Assembly (NCBI GenBank): GCA_028276605.1
Contig: JAPYWC010000017.1
Coordinates: 1-12,138 of the forward strand
Direction: 5' to 3'
Length of the DNA stretch: 12,138 nt
DNA from: Desulfurococcales archaeon
GTDB lineage: Archaea > Thermoproteota > Thermoprotei_A > Sulfolobales > Ignisphaeraceae
The translations under genes were made by a program, and so were the position numbers. The notes below the pieces were generated by a model. The model saw nothing but the letters and a program-made list of their open reading frames with translations. It was not told the DNA's origin and did no database searches. Shown here one piece after another: positions 1 to 8,586 of this stretch (the stretch's first letter is position 1; the number at the start of each line of letters is the position of its first letter).

Positions 1-1
1 G

Positions 2-481
2 TATAACTTAGTCGAGGAGGCAGACGGAATAATATTTGTAGCCCCAATATATTGGTACAATGTTCCAGGACCACTAAAGAATTTCATAGATAGGCTTACA
101 GTATTTGAGAATGCAATATTTATTGAGGGTAGGAGTCGCTTAGAGGGTAAAGTAGCAGGATTCATAGCAATAGGCAACGACACGGGGGCTATCGCTGTTA
201 TTCAGAACCTAATGGCAATACTTAACAGCATGGGCGTAGCTATTCCTCCATGGGCGTTAGCATATCACGAATCTGAAGAGAACATAATAGAGAATGAAAG
301 CTTTATGCTTGATGTAGCAAATGTAGTTAGAGGCGTGGTATTAATGATAAAGGTTCTCAAGGGCTTTGAAAGACCTTCGTATTGGTACAGAGCAGACCGA
401 GAATATCTACAGCACATCAAAAACATATTCCAGCAAACATACACAGAGTTCAACGCATTAAGAACGCTTAAAAACAAGTAG
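2..481 (+). CDS. NAD(P)H-dependent FMN reductase / flavodoxin-like protein, 5'-truncated by window edge
   Basis: The open frame runs from the window edge to a TAG at 479-481, giving about 159 visible residues. The start lies outside the window. The visible part begins inside the flavodoxin-like fold: a buried strand (GIIFVAPIYW) is followed by YNVPGPLKNFIDR, the P(I/V)Y-x-x-x-VPGPLKxxIDR signature that contacts FMN in NADPH-dependent FMN reductases and iron-sulfur flavoproteins. A second strand, VAGFIAIGND, and a helix with LMAILNSMGV follow, as in that family. No cysteine cluster is visible, so it is more likely a plain flavoprotein reductase than an iron-sulfur flavoprotein, though the missing N-terminus could change this. 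It is probably a cytosolic FMN-dependent oxidoreductase; the electron acceptor is unknown. It ends 20 bases before the tRNA gene. ATGs near 212 are internal and would remove the FMN-binding part. Confidence 0.85.
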   Translation, partial: YNLVEEADGIIFVAPIYWYNVPGPLKNFIDRLTVFENAIFIEGRSRLEGKVAGFIAIGNDTGAIAVIQNLMAILNSMGVAIPPWALAYHESEENIIENESFMLDVANVVRGVVLMIKVLKGFERPSYWYRADREYLQHIKNIFQQTYTEFNALRTLKNK

Positions 482-501
482 TAAAACAGATACCACTACA
501 G

Positions 502-577
502 GCGGCGGTCGTCTAGCCTGGTCTAGGACGCCGGCCTTCCAAGCCGGAGATCCCGGGTTCAAATCCCGGCCGCCGCA
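502..577 (+). tRNA. tRNA-Gly (anticodon UCC)
   Basis: A complete cloverleaf can be drawn. The acceptor stem is GCGGCGG (502-508) with CCGCCGC (570-576) and discriminator A577. The D stem is GTCT (511-514) with GGAC (526-529). The anticodon stem is CCGGC (531-535) with GCCGG (543-547) around loop CTTCCAA, giving anticodon TCC at 538-540. The T stem is CCGGG (553-557) with CCCGG (565-569) around TTCAAAT. The gene has no intron and no encoded CCA, as is usual in archaea. It decodes GGA (and possibly GGG) glycine codons. Its 3' half is partly repeated at 10869-10905 in the same orientation, and an integrase-like relic starts about 75 bases downstream, so it may have served as an integration site. 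Confidence 0.97.
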
Positions 578-650
578 TAAAACAAATCCCTTTCCATTCT
601 AAACGTTTAACTCAATAGTAGTTCAAGGCATTTCTCAAAGCCGCGAGCTC

Positions 651-985
651 TTGGGCGAACTCATGGGCAAGTTAGATGCTCAAAAACTTAGTATGAGAGT
701 GTTAATGCTCTTAATGATGATGTTAGGGGGTAGATTCTTGAAGTTGCTAAAACAACTTGGCTATAACAAGACTACAGAGGTTTTAGGCATTTCTAAAGAC
801 GCTTTACACAATTATTTGCATGGACTTAGGAGAGCTCCTGATGAAGTTGCTGAGAAGATTTTTGCAGTATTTAACAGGGTCTGAGTTTGGAGAGATTGTT
901 CATGGTGTTCAGCTTTTAAAGGCTATAGGTATTGTTAAGGAGAGTGGTGTGGTGCAATAGACTATAGCTTAGCGCTACAAGTAAT
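651..985 (+). pseudogene. Frameshifted relic resembling the N-terminal domain of a crenarchaeal integrase
   Basis: The frame from TTG651 (or ATG663) encodes about 77 residues to TGA at 882-884. It includes GYNKTTEVLGISKDALHNYL and RRAPDEVAEKIF, a helix-turn-helix-like arrangement. Past the stop the same protein seems to continue after two frameshifts. First comes EFGEIVHGVQLLKAIGIVKE (from about 885), then IDYSLALQVIAL (from about 959), which ends where hisH-like sequence begins near 990. From memory, this wording (LGxSxxxLHNYxxGxRRxPDEVAEK, then GxxLLKxxGIV, then DYSLAL) matches the N-terminal region of tyrosine-recombinase-type integrases in Desulfurococcales relatives. No catalytic domain (R...HxxR...Y) is present. 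Its place just downstream of a tRNA gene supports the integrase reading. A generic HTH regulator fragment is the alternative. The two frameshifts mark it as broken. Confidence 0.55.
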
Positions 986-994
986 AGCCTTAGT

Positions 995-1180
995 CATGCA
1001 GCTTACGGCTATGACGTAAATGTTGCATGCTTTATGAGTAGATATGGTGAAACAAAGTTCCTAGCAATGATAGCTAAAGATAGAGTTATAGTTGTGCAGT
1101 TTCATCCTGAGAAAAGCAGTTCTAATGGCATGTTCTTCAAAACTCTTCTAAGGAGGCTTGAAAATGAGGCTAGCACTTGA
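995..1180 (+). pseudogene. hisH: hisH relic: C-terminal part of imidazole glycerol phosphate synthase glutaminase subunit
   Basis: An open frame of 61 codons ends at TGA 1178-1180. It encodes HAAYGYDVNVACFMSRYG, then IAKDRVIVVQFHPEKSSSNG and a final helix, TLLRRLENEAST. QFHPEKS is the signature of class I glutamine amidotransferases and carries the catalytic His and Glu; with the preceding SRYGET...AxIAKD it points to HisH. Only about the last 60 of some 200 residues remain. The nucleophile-elbow half with the catalytic Cys is missing, and the sequence joins the integrase-like relic directly near 990. In an intact cell HisH would supply ammonia to HisF. It overlaps the hisI relic's ATG at 1164, which matches the hisH-hisI order known at the end of the Sulfolobus his operon. 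Confidence 0.75.
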
Positions 1181-1400
1181 AGAAGCAGAAAATTACAGCA
1201 GGATACCTCTATTTGTGGTCAACATCAAGAAAAATGCTTTGGCTCAAAGGCAAGTGGAGGCTTTTCAACTCGATGTAGACGTGAAAGTCAACTACAATGC
1301 GGATGCCATGCTGGTTCTAGTAAAGCCGCTGAGGTCCATTTGTCATACAGGCAACTCTGGTTGTTTCTATCAGGCGTTTAGTAGAGCTGTAATACTCTCT
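1164..1400 (+). pseudogene. hisI: hisI relic: phosphoribosyl-AMP cyclohydrolase, internally deleted and frameshifted
   Basis: ATG1164 begins MRLALEEAEN, a HisI-like start that overlaps the hisH relic's stop. A different frame then reads GYLYLWSTSRKMLWLKGK (1201-1254), matching the HisI motif G-x-x-x-YWSxSRxxLWxKGExSG. The original frame then resumes with FQLDVDVKVNYNADAMLVLV, followed by ICHTGNSGCFY, matching the HisI metal-binding D-x-D-x-D region and the CHTG-x-x-(S)CFY motif. The expected 60 or so residues between the start and the YWSxSR motif are absent, so there is an internal deletion as well as two frame changes. An open frame from 1158 to 1472 crosses this area, but its middle and tail are not family-like. 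The C-terminal limit is approximate, and it converges on the end of leuB. This cannot encode an active enzyme. Confidence 0.72.
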
Positions 1401-1404
1401 TCAC

Positions 1405-2418
1405 CTATAACCTCAGCGCCACAGCTTCTGCAAATTCAATTGTTTTTGCAGAGCCACCTAAATCCGGGGTGAGTACCTTACCTTCGCTAAGCACGCTTTC
1501 AATAGCTTTCCCTATAGCTTCGCCTGCTTCCACATATCTTCTGCCACCACCTCTTTCACCAAGCCATTTGAGCATCCATGCTGCAGCCAGTATCATTGCT
1601 GTTGGATTTGCTATACCCTTTCCAGCAATATCAAATGCAGCTCCATGTATGGGTTCAAACATAGCTTTTTCATCTCCAATATTTGCGGAGGCTGCAAGCC
1701 CTATACTTCCTGCTACATATGCTGCTAGGTCACTGAGAATATCTCCATACAGATTTGTTGTCACAATAACATCGAATCTTTCTGGCCTTCGAACCAAATC
1801 CATTACCGCAGCGTCTATATACATCTCATCTACCTCCACATCTGGGAAGCTCTTCCCAAAATCATACACAACTCTTTTAAAAAGCCCATCAGTAACTGTA
1901 AGTACATTTGCTTTATGCACCACCGTTACTTTTCTTCTTCTACTTCTAGCCAACTCAAATGCTTTTCTAGCTATTCTTTCTGAAGCCCTTTTAGTGACAA
2001 GCCTCAGGGCTACCGATACCCCGTCTGTGAGCATGTACTCCGCCCTTATATATACGTCCTCCGTGTTCTCCCTAACAATAACCAAGTCAATACCAGGCTT
2101 CAACGCTTTAACACCTGGAAACGTTTTTGCAGGTCTTATGTTTGCATAGAGGTCAAGACCCCTTCGGATCTTGACTACAACCTCTCCTGCAGATTCTCCT
2201 ACAGGGCCTTTTAGAATAGCATCGCATGTCTTTATAATGTTCCAAGAGCTTTCAGGTAAGGCTTCACCATACTTTCTAACAGCTGCATCTCCTGCCTCAA
2301 CATACTTTATCTCAATACTAAGACCATACTTTCTAAGTACTTTTTCTAGAACAATCTTAGTTGCTGTTACAATCTCTGGTCCTATTCCATCACCTTCTAT
2401 TACAGCTACTCTAAACAT
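1405..2418 (-). CDS. leuB: 3-isopropylmalate dehydrogenase
   Basis: Oxidative decarboxylation of 3-isopropylmalate (and probably 3-methylmalate for isoleucine) in the cytosol. Counting from the chosen Met, the protein has 337 residues, which by recall is the length of Sulfolobus tokodaii LeuB. Visible motifs are GDGIGPEI near the start, the substrate arginines in ANIRPAK (R95) and VRENTED (R116), a catalytic Tyr at 123, Lys169 in HKAN, metal-binding Asp202, Asp226 and Asp230 (YGDILSD), and the cofactor loop HGAAFDIAGKGIANPTA. Asp263 there is the residue that favours NAD over NADP. I chose ATG2418 because GGTGA precedes it by 5 bases and the protein then aligns with family N-termini. ATG2430 (four residues longer) is the alternative. 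It overlaps the end of leuA by 8 bases, so the pair is probably co-translated. Confidence 0.95.
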   Translation of the reverse strand: MFRVAVIEGDGIGPEIVTATKIVLEKVLRKYGLSIEIKYVEAGDAAVRKYGEALPESSWNIIKTCDAILKGPVGESAGEVVVKIRRGLDLYANIRPAKTFPGVKALKPGIDLVIVRENTEDVYIRAEYMLTDGVSVALRLVTKRASERIARKAFELARSRRRKVTVVHKANVLTVTDGLFKRVVYDFGKSFPDVEVDEMYIDAAVMDLVRRPERFDVIVTTNLYGDILSDLAAYVAGSIGLAASANIGDEKAMFEPIHGAAFDIAGKGIANPTAMILAAAWMLKWLGERGGGRRYVEAGEAIGKAIESVLSEGKVLTPDLGGSAKTIEFAEAVALRL

Positions 2419-3604
2419 TTTGTTCACCATATTCCTCCTTCACAAGTTTTATAAGCAAATTTTGATCTATTTTTATTCCACGATCTGCAAGGTCTTTAAC
2501 CTTGTTTAGTATTCTCATAACAATGTCTTCTCTAGGTTCATAGCCTAGCTGCTTAACTACATAAGTAATTGCGTGCTTCCCACTGTGCTTGCCTATCACA
2601 ATTCTTCTTTCAGCGCCCACAATTGATGGGTCTATAGGTTCGTATGTCAGTGGGTGATTCAAGATGCCATGTACGTGTATTCCAGATTCATGTGAAAATG
2701 CATTTGCACCTACAATAGCTTTGTTAGGGGGTATCTGTAAACCAAAGTGTCGAGCCACAAGCTTTGCCACCTTATTTATTTTGCTAAAGTCTATTTTCAC
2801 TTTATAGCCGTAGAGAAATGCCAAGGCTGCTGCAACCTCCTCTAATGCTGCATTGCCAGCTCTTTCACCAACACCTAAAACTGTTACATGTGCTTGATCA
2901 GCCCCACTCTCTATAGCAGTCACAGTATTAGCGACAGCCATCCCAAAGTCGTTGTGGCAGTGAACACTTAACATGTAACTTCCCTTCACATTTGACCTTA
3001 CATATGATACTAAATAGCTCATATAGCTTGGATATGCGACACCAACGGTATCAGCAATGTCAATTCTATCAGCACCTGCTTCTACAACTGCTTGAAACAC
3101 CTTAACCAAAAACTGCAAATTAGACCTCGTAGCATCTTCAGCGCTAAACTCAACAATTAGTCCATGGCTCTTCGCATACTCAACAGCCGAAACAGCTTTC
3201 TCAATAACTTGATCTGGACTCAACCTCAACTTATACTTCATATGTAAATCAGATGTTGCTATAAAGGTGTGAACAGCAGGAACCTCTGCCTCTATAACCT
3301 TATCAATATCAGCTTTCTCAGCTCTTGCAAGTGCTATGACCTCTGTTCCCCGGATCTCCCTAGCTATCATCTTTACAGCTTCAAATTCACCTCTACTTGT
3401 TATTGGAAACCCAGCCTCAATTGAGTCAACACCTAGTTCTGCAAGCGCCAACGCTATTTCAAGTTTTTGCTGTGGTGTTAGAGAAATGCCGGGCATCTGC
3501 TCTCCATCTCGTAATGTTGTATCTAGTAACCTAACCACTCTACCCTCTGCTCTACCATGATTATTCGTATAGCTTAAACTATATTGAGTTGGAGCAATAC
3601 ACAC
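2411..3604 (-). CDS. leuA: 2-isopropylmalate synthase, short form without regulatory domain
   Basis: Condenses acetyl-CoA with 2-oxoisovalerate, the first committed step to leucine. LLDTTLRDGEQMPG (R32, D33) and HCHNDFGMA (H215, H217) are the catalytic and metal-binding motifs of the HMG-CoA lyase-like TIM barrel. GERAGNAALEE (N251), HESGIHVHG (H305, H310) and GKHSGKHA follow. At 397 residues it stops after the linker subdomain and lacks the C-terminal LeuA dimer domain that binds leucine, so leucine feedback by that route is not expected. Short members of this family include homocitrate synthases, but the overlapping leuB and the BCAA neighbourhood favour isopropylmalate synthase. The frame starts at GTG3604 with a TATA box about 42 bases upstream. 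The first 21 residues (rich in Ser, Thr, Asn) are unlike the family, so GTG3538 just before the conserved VRLLDTTLRDG is a real alternative. Confidence 0.88.
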   Translation of the reverse strand: MCIAPTQYSLSYTNNHGRAEGRVVRLLDTTLRDGEQMPGISLTPQQKLEIALALAELGVDSIEAGFPITSRGEFEAVKMIAREIRGTEVIALARAEKADIDKVIEAEVPAVHTFIATSDLHMKYKLRLSPDQVIEKAVSAVEYAKSHGLIVEFSAEDATRSNLQFLVKVFQAVVEAGADRIDIADTVGVAYPSYMSYLVSYVRSNVKGSYMLSVHCHNDFGMAVANTVTAIESGADQAHVTVLGVGERAGNAALEEVAAALAFLYGYKVKIDFSKINKVAKLVARHFGLQIPPNKAIVGANAFSHESGIHVHGILNHPLTYEPIDPSIVGAERRIVIGKHSGKHAITYVVKQLGYEPREDIVMRILNKVKDLADRGIKIDQNLLIKLVKEEYGEQNV

Positions 3605-3645
3605 CCCTCACAGAGATATTTTCAAGAATCCTTCCTTGAAGCAGG

Positions 3646-3652
3646 TATATAA
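3646..3652 (-). promoter_or_regulatory. Probable TATA box for leuA-leuB
   Basis: TTATATA on the minus strand, with A/G-rich sequence just upstream. The expected start point about 26 bases downstream lies near 3622, leaving a leader of about 18 bases to GTG3604. No clear Shine-Dalgarno site precedes that codon. Confidence 0.5.
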
Positions 3653-3701
3653 GCTATTATGCTTAGTTAAAAATTTAAAAACTGTTCAAAGTATCAACAT
3701 G

Positions 3702-3708
3702 TATAAAA
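3702..3708 (+). promoter_or_regulatory. Probable TATA box for the ilvB-ilvN-ilvC unit
   Basis: TATAAAA, a consensus archaeal TATA box. The predicted start point about 26 bases from its centre falls at about 3731, directly at the GTG (3732) of the small ORF before ilvB. A second weaker A/T box (AATTTAAAA, 3672-3680) lies upstream. Together with the leuA box it makes a compact divergent control region. Confidence 0.55.
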
Positions 3709-3731
3709 TCTGTCTAATCCAATCTTTATAG

Positions 3732-3878
3732 GTGAAGGTGAATGGAACTCCAAATCATGTAATAGCATATAGCTTTGCTAACTTAACAGGAAGTTACGGT
3801 AGTGGGAAGGAGAAGATAGCAATAGTATCAAAACCTCTCGTCATCGCCTATGATATACACTTCTTCTTTACATGGTGA
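3732..3878 (+). CDS. Small hypothetical ORF (48 aa) between the divergent promoter and ilvB
   Basis: Reads from GTG3732, directly after an in-frame TAG, to TGA at 3876-3878. I do not recognise the product: VKVNGTPNHVIAYSFANLTG, then SYGSGKEKIAIVSKPLVIAY, ending DIHFFFTW. It has no signal peptide or clear membrane helix. Two things suggest it may be translated. The TATAAAA box at 3702-3708 predicts a transcript starting within a base or two of the GTG, so initiation would be leaderless. The stop codon also lies inside the Shine-Dalgarno GGTGA of ilvB, the arrangement expected for translational coupling. Alternatively it is a 3' gene fragment or simply the ilvB 5' leader. The stretch 3605-3731 contains only the divergent promoters. 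Confidence 0.35.
   Translation: MKVNGTPNHVIAYSFANLTGSYGSGKEKIAIVSKPLVIAYDIHFFFTW
3874..3878 (+). promoter_or_regulatory. Shine-Dalgarno site that fixes the ilvB start
   Basis: GGTGA lies 6 bases before ATG3885 and contains the stop codon of the small upstream ORF. An out-of-frame ATG at 3881 lies too close to the site to be favoured. Confidence 0.6.
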
Positions 3879-3884
3879 GTATGT

Positions 3885-5592
3885 ATGAAAGCTGCAAAGC
3901 TTACTGCAGAGATGCTAAAACGTATAGGTATAAGTGTAATCTTCGGCATTCCAGGACTTTCAAACATGACGTTTTACGATGCACTGGTAGATTATGTATC
4001 AAGTGGTGATATGAGAGTTGTTTTAATGAGGCATGAGCAAGGAGCAGCACATGCTGCTGATGGCTATGCTAGAGTCTCTGGAAAGCCTGCTGTATGTACG
4101 GCGACTTCAGGTCCTGGTGCTTTAAACCTTGTAACAGGTCTTGCTACTGCATATTGGGATAGTTCGCCAGTCATAGCTATAACGGGTCAGGTTCCCAGAT
4201 CCTCAATAGGTAGGTTGTCTTTTCAAGAAGCAGACATACCGGGTGTAGTAGCTAATATAACAAAGTTTGTTATACAAATTAGAAAGGCGGAAGACCTGCC
4301 AAAATGGATTAAAGTAGCAGTGTACATTGCCACTACCGGTAGACCTGGACCTGTTGTTATAGATGTTCCGAGGGACGTGTTCAATGAAGATATAGATGAA
4401 AGCAGAATTAACTGGTTTGATGGATTCAAGATAGAAGGTTATAGGGAGTTCCCAGAGGTCATAGACCCTCTCATGTTGAAGAAAGCTGCTGAGCTGCTTG
4501 TTGAAGCTGAAAGACCCTTAATGCTTGTAGGTGCAGGTGCTGTATGGTCTCCGGCGGCAGAGGAAATAATACTTTTATCGCAAATGCTAAGAATGCCTAT
4601 AGTATCTACACTTTTAGGAAAATCTGCTGTGCCAAACGACTACCCACTATATATAGGAATGATGGGTTACTATGGCAGAGCCGAGGCGAATAAAGTGTTC
4701 ATGGACTCAGACGTAGTGCTGGTAGTTGGTGCAAGGCTTAGCGATAGAACTATTCCTAACATTAGTGATGTGCTGGACACAAAGAAGAAGCTTATATTAG
4801 TAAACATAGATCCAACAGATGTCTATAAGCTATCTTCATATCTGCCTGTAGAAGCATACATCATTGCTGATGTAAGAAAAGGGCTTAAGGCTCTAATCAA
4901 TGCAGTTATGAAGGTGGGTCTTAAAAAAGATAGGTCGCAGTGGTTAAGGAAAGTAATAGAGTACAAAGAGTATTACTCACAGTTTTACTATAGAGACGAT
5001 GGAAGGGGGCTTAAGCCTTGGAAAGTGCTAAAAACCATTAGAAACACCTTGCCTCGAGACGCTATAGTAACTACAGGTGTTGGAGCTCACCAGATGTGGG
5101 CTGGAGTGTTCTGGGAGTCTTACGAACCCAGAACATTCATAACTTCTGGAGGTATGGGAACTATGGGATTTGGGCTCCCTGCAGCCATTGGCGCTAAGCT
5201 GGCTAAGCCTGATAAAGTTGTTGTTGATCTTGACGGCGATGGCTCATTCATGATGACTATGAACAACCTTGCAACGGCTGTAGATGAGAACATACCCATA
5301 ATTGTTGTAATATTTGATAATAGAACCCTTGGCTTAGTAAGGCAAGTTCAAAATCTTTTCCTCAATAGGAGAGTGATAGCAACAGATTTAGGAGGTTCAA
5401 CAGATTTTGTGAAATTAGCTGAAAGTTTTGGTGCATTGGGTTTTGATGCTCAGTCTTACGAAGACCTTGAAATGGCCTTGAAGAAGGCAATGAAGGAGAA
5501 CGTACCTTCCGTAATTAGAGTACCAATAGATAGAGATGAAAAGGCCTTACCTACTTTACCACCTGGAGGAAGTTTCCGTGAGATGATAGTAT

Positions 5593-5615
<23 letters not shown>
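3885..5615 (+). CDS. ilvB: Acetolactate synthase, catalytic (large) subunit
   Basis: ThDP-dependent enzyme joining two pyruvates to 2-acetolactate (valine/leucine), or pyruvate with 2-oxobutyrate to acetohydroxybutyrate (isoleucine). The 576-residue length is normal. The three-domain ThDP layout is visible. The PYR domain has GIPG (21-24) and the catalytic Glu51 in MRHEQGAAHAADGYAR, then TSGPGALN and the FQEADIPG segment that lines the active site in acetohydroxyacid synthases. The central FAD/Rossmann-like domain has LMLVGAGAV near 213-220. The PP domain has GDGS (451-454) and Asn479 as the Mg-ThDP motif, then LGLVRQVQNLF. A GGTGA ribosome site precedes ATG3885. The reading frame of the small subunit begins inside its last codons (23-base overlap), so the two subunits are coupled. 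Confidence 0.95.
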
Positions 5616-6931
<1,316 letters not shown>

Positions 6932-6960
6932 ATTGTTTATTATGATATTAACCTGAAAAG

Positions 6961-6968
6961 CTTTTAAG
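6961..6968 (+). promoter_or_regulatory. Probable TATA box for cimA-ilvD
   Basis: CTTTTAAG with a purine run (GAAAAG) just upstream. About 26 bases from its centre lies 6991, directly before ATG6993, as for a leaderless transcript. It suggests cimA-ilvD can be transcribed independently of ilvBNC, whose last gene ends at 6931. Confidence 0.4.
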
Positions 6969-7020
6969 CAAATCTACAACTATTTTAATCTAATGGTGAA
7001 TAAGGTGGTAGGTGGTTTAG

Positions 7021-8568
7021 AAATCCACAAGAGTTGAAATACTAGATACAACACTAAGAGATGGTGCGCAAGCAGCTGGCGTTTCATTTACTCTTGAAGA
7101 CAAGATAAGAATTGCTTTAAGTCTCGATGATTTGGGTGTTGACTATATTGAAGGTGGGTGGCCAGGTTCTAACAAGAAAGATGAAGAGTTCTTTAAGGAG
7201 ATAAAGAGGTATGGATTAAGTCACGCTAAAATTGTGGCTTTTACTAGTACACGAAGGAAGGATACAAAAGTATGGCAAGATCATAACTTAGAAGCTGTAT
7301 TGAAAGCAGATGTGGAAGTAGCAACAGTTTTTGGAAAGGCATGGACTCTACATGTTCATGAAATTCTTAGAGTAAGTAAAGAGGAGAACTTAAACATGAT
7401 TTACGACACCATAGAATTCCTCAGGAAACACGGAGTAGAGGTTATATTTGATGCTGAACACTTTTTCCAGGGCTTCAAGGAGGATCCACATTATGCACTA
7501 CAAGTTTTAAAGACTGCTGAAGAGGCAGGTGCGCGGGTATTAGTATTAGCTGATACGAATGGCAGTATGATGCCTTGGGATGTCTATGAGGTTGTGAAGG
7601 CTGTCACAAATAGTGTTAAGACTGTAGTAGGTGTGCATGCACATAACGATAGTGGATGCGCTGTTGCCAATACTCTCATGGCTGTTTATGCTGGGGCTAG
7701 GCATGTGCAAGGCACTATAAATGGTATTGGTGAGAGAACTGGAAATGCTGATTTAGTTCAAGTAATACCAGCTTTAAGGTATAAGCTGGGGATGCGTGTT
7801 TTGAAAAATGATGAGAGTATTAAGAAGTTGAAGGAGGTTTCACAGTTAGTATATAGAGCTGCTGGTCTTCAACCAAACCCCTACCAACCTTATGTTGGAG
7901 AGTATGCATTTGCTCATAAGGCAGGAGTGCATGTAGATGCTGTTTTAAAAAATCCGCGAGCATATGAACACATTGAGCCTGAACTTGTAGGCAATAAGCG
8001 AAAATTCATAGTTTCTGAACTTAGTGGTGCTGCTAATGTGATAGCCCTTTTAAAGGAATTTGGTATAGATATGGATAAGAGGGATGAGAATGTTAAAAAA
8101 GTTGTAGCGAAAATAAAGGAGTTGGAGAAACAGGGCTACTCATTCGATAAAGCTCCTGCCTCAGCACTACTAATCGCATTAAGGGAGTTAGGGCTCTACA
8201 ACCAGAAAGTAGAGAACTATGGCTGGACTCTCTTTGCTAGCTCTACAGGAATTTCAGTTGCTGTATTCAACCTTGGTAATACTACTGGTATAAGCGTGGA
8301 TTTCGACCCATTCATAGCGTTATTTAAAGCAGTTGCAGACGTTGCGAAAAAAGTTCTAAACATAGATGAGAATCTCAGAGTGGAAGCTAGTATCACCAAA
8401 TTCCAGAGTAATATGTATAGGGCCACCCTAACATTCCATAGTAATTCTCATAGCTGGTCAACGCAAGGCATCTCGCTAAATGTCGTAGAAGCTCTAATGA
8501 AGGCATTTATAGAGGGCTTTGAATACCTTTATGTTTTAAAAGAGCTTAGGAAAAGCCAAAAATCTTAG
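7021..8568 (+). CDS. cimA: Citramalate synthase; 5' end disrupted or unusual start
   Basis: Condenses pyruvate and acetyl-CoA to citramalate, opening the threonine-independent isoleucine route. The conserved frame begins at 7021: KSTRVEILDTTLRDGAQAAG holds the catalytic Arg-Asp motif, then DYIEGGWPGSNKKDEEF, ADTNG, HAHNDSGCAVANT (metal His pair), GERTGNADL and HKAGVHVDAV. Unlike leuA here it keeps the C-terminal regulatory LeuA-type domain (about residues 370-510, ending WSTQGISLNVVEALMKAF), normal for full-length CimA of about 515 residues. The start is a problem: codon 7018-7020 is TAG, and no ATG, GTG or TTG occurs before TTG7132, which would delete the TLRDG catalytic motif. ATG6993 in the neighbouring frame gives MVNKVVGGLE and would join perfectly if one A of the AAA at 7021-7023 were absent. 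The gene body is otherwise intact. ilvD follows 18 bases later. Confidence 0.85.
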   Translation, partial: KSTRVEILDTTLRDGAQAAGVSFTLEDKIRIALSLDDLGVDYIEGGWPGSNKKDEEFFKEIKRYGLSHAKIVAFTSTRRKDTKVWQDHNLEAVLKADVEVATVFGKAWTLHVHEILRVSKEENLNMIYDTIEFLRKHGVEVIFDAEHFFQGFKEDPHYALQVLKTAEEAGARVLVLADTNGSMMPWDVYEVVKAVTNSVKTVVGVHAHNDSGCAVANTLMAVYAGARHVQGTINGIGERTGNADLVQVIPALRYKLGMRVLKNDESIKKLKEVSQLVYRAAGLQPNPYQPYVGEYAFAHKAGVHVDAVLKNPRAYEHIEPELVGNKRKFIVSELSGAANVIALLKEFGIDMDKRDENVKKVVAKIKELEKQGYSFDKAPASALLIALRELGLYNQKVENYGWTLFASSTGISVAVFNLGNTTGISVDFDPFIALFKAVADVAKKVLNIDENLRVEASITKFQSNMYRATLTFHSNSHSWSTQGISLNVVEALMKAFIEGFEYLYVLKELRKSQKS

Positions 8569-8575
8569 TAGAGAA

Positions 8576-8579
8576 GGTG
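8576..8579 (+). promoter_or_regulatory. Shine-Dalgarno site deciding the ilvD start
   Basis: GGTG within GAAGGTG lies 7 bases before ATG8587, directly after the cimA stop. It favours ATG8587 over the next in-frame ATG at 8593. Confidence 0.5.
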
Positions 8580-8586
8580 TATAAGA

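Noticed and set aside
838..860. CTGATGA...CTGA motif resembling a C/D RNA inside the integrase-like relic
   Set aside because: The boxes are only 5 bases apart and fall in protein-like sequence (PDEVAEK), with no room for a guide.
1469..2149. Long plus-strand open frame (226 codons) across leuB
   Set aside because: It is the antisense shadow of leuB. The product is a low-complexity Ser/Thr/Ala/Ile-rich sequence with no family motif, while the minus strand carries every IPMDH motif.
3699..3731. Ten-codon frame MYKICLIQSL before the small ORF, rich in Ile/Leu, resembling a bacterial attenuator leader
   Set aside because: The predicted transcript starts after it, no terminator/antiterminator pair is visible, and ribosome-mediated attenuation of this kind is not established in archaea.
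7132..8568. TTG7132 as the true start of cimA
   Set aside because: It would delete the RDGAQ catalytic arginine/aspartate and the first barrel strand. The upstream frame is strongly conserved, so the 5' end is better explained by a frame or start-codon anomaly.
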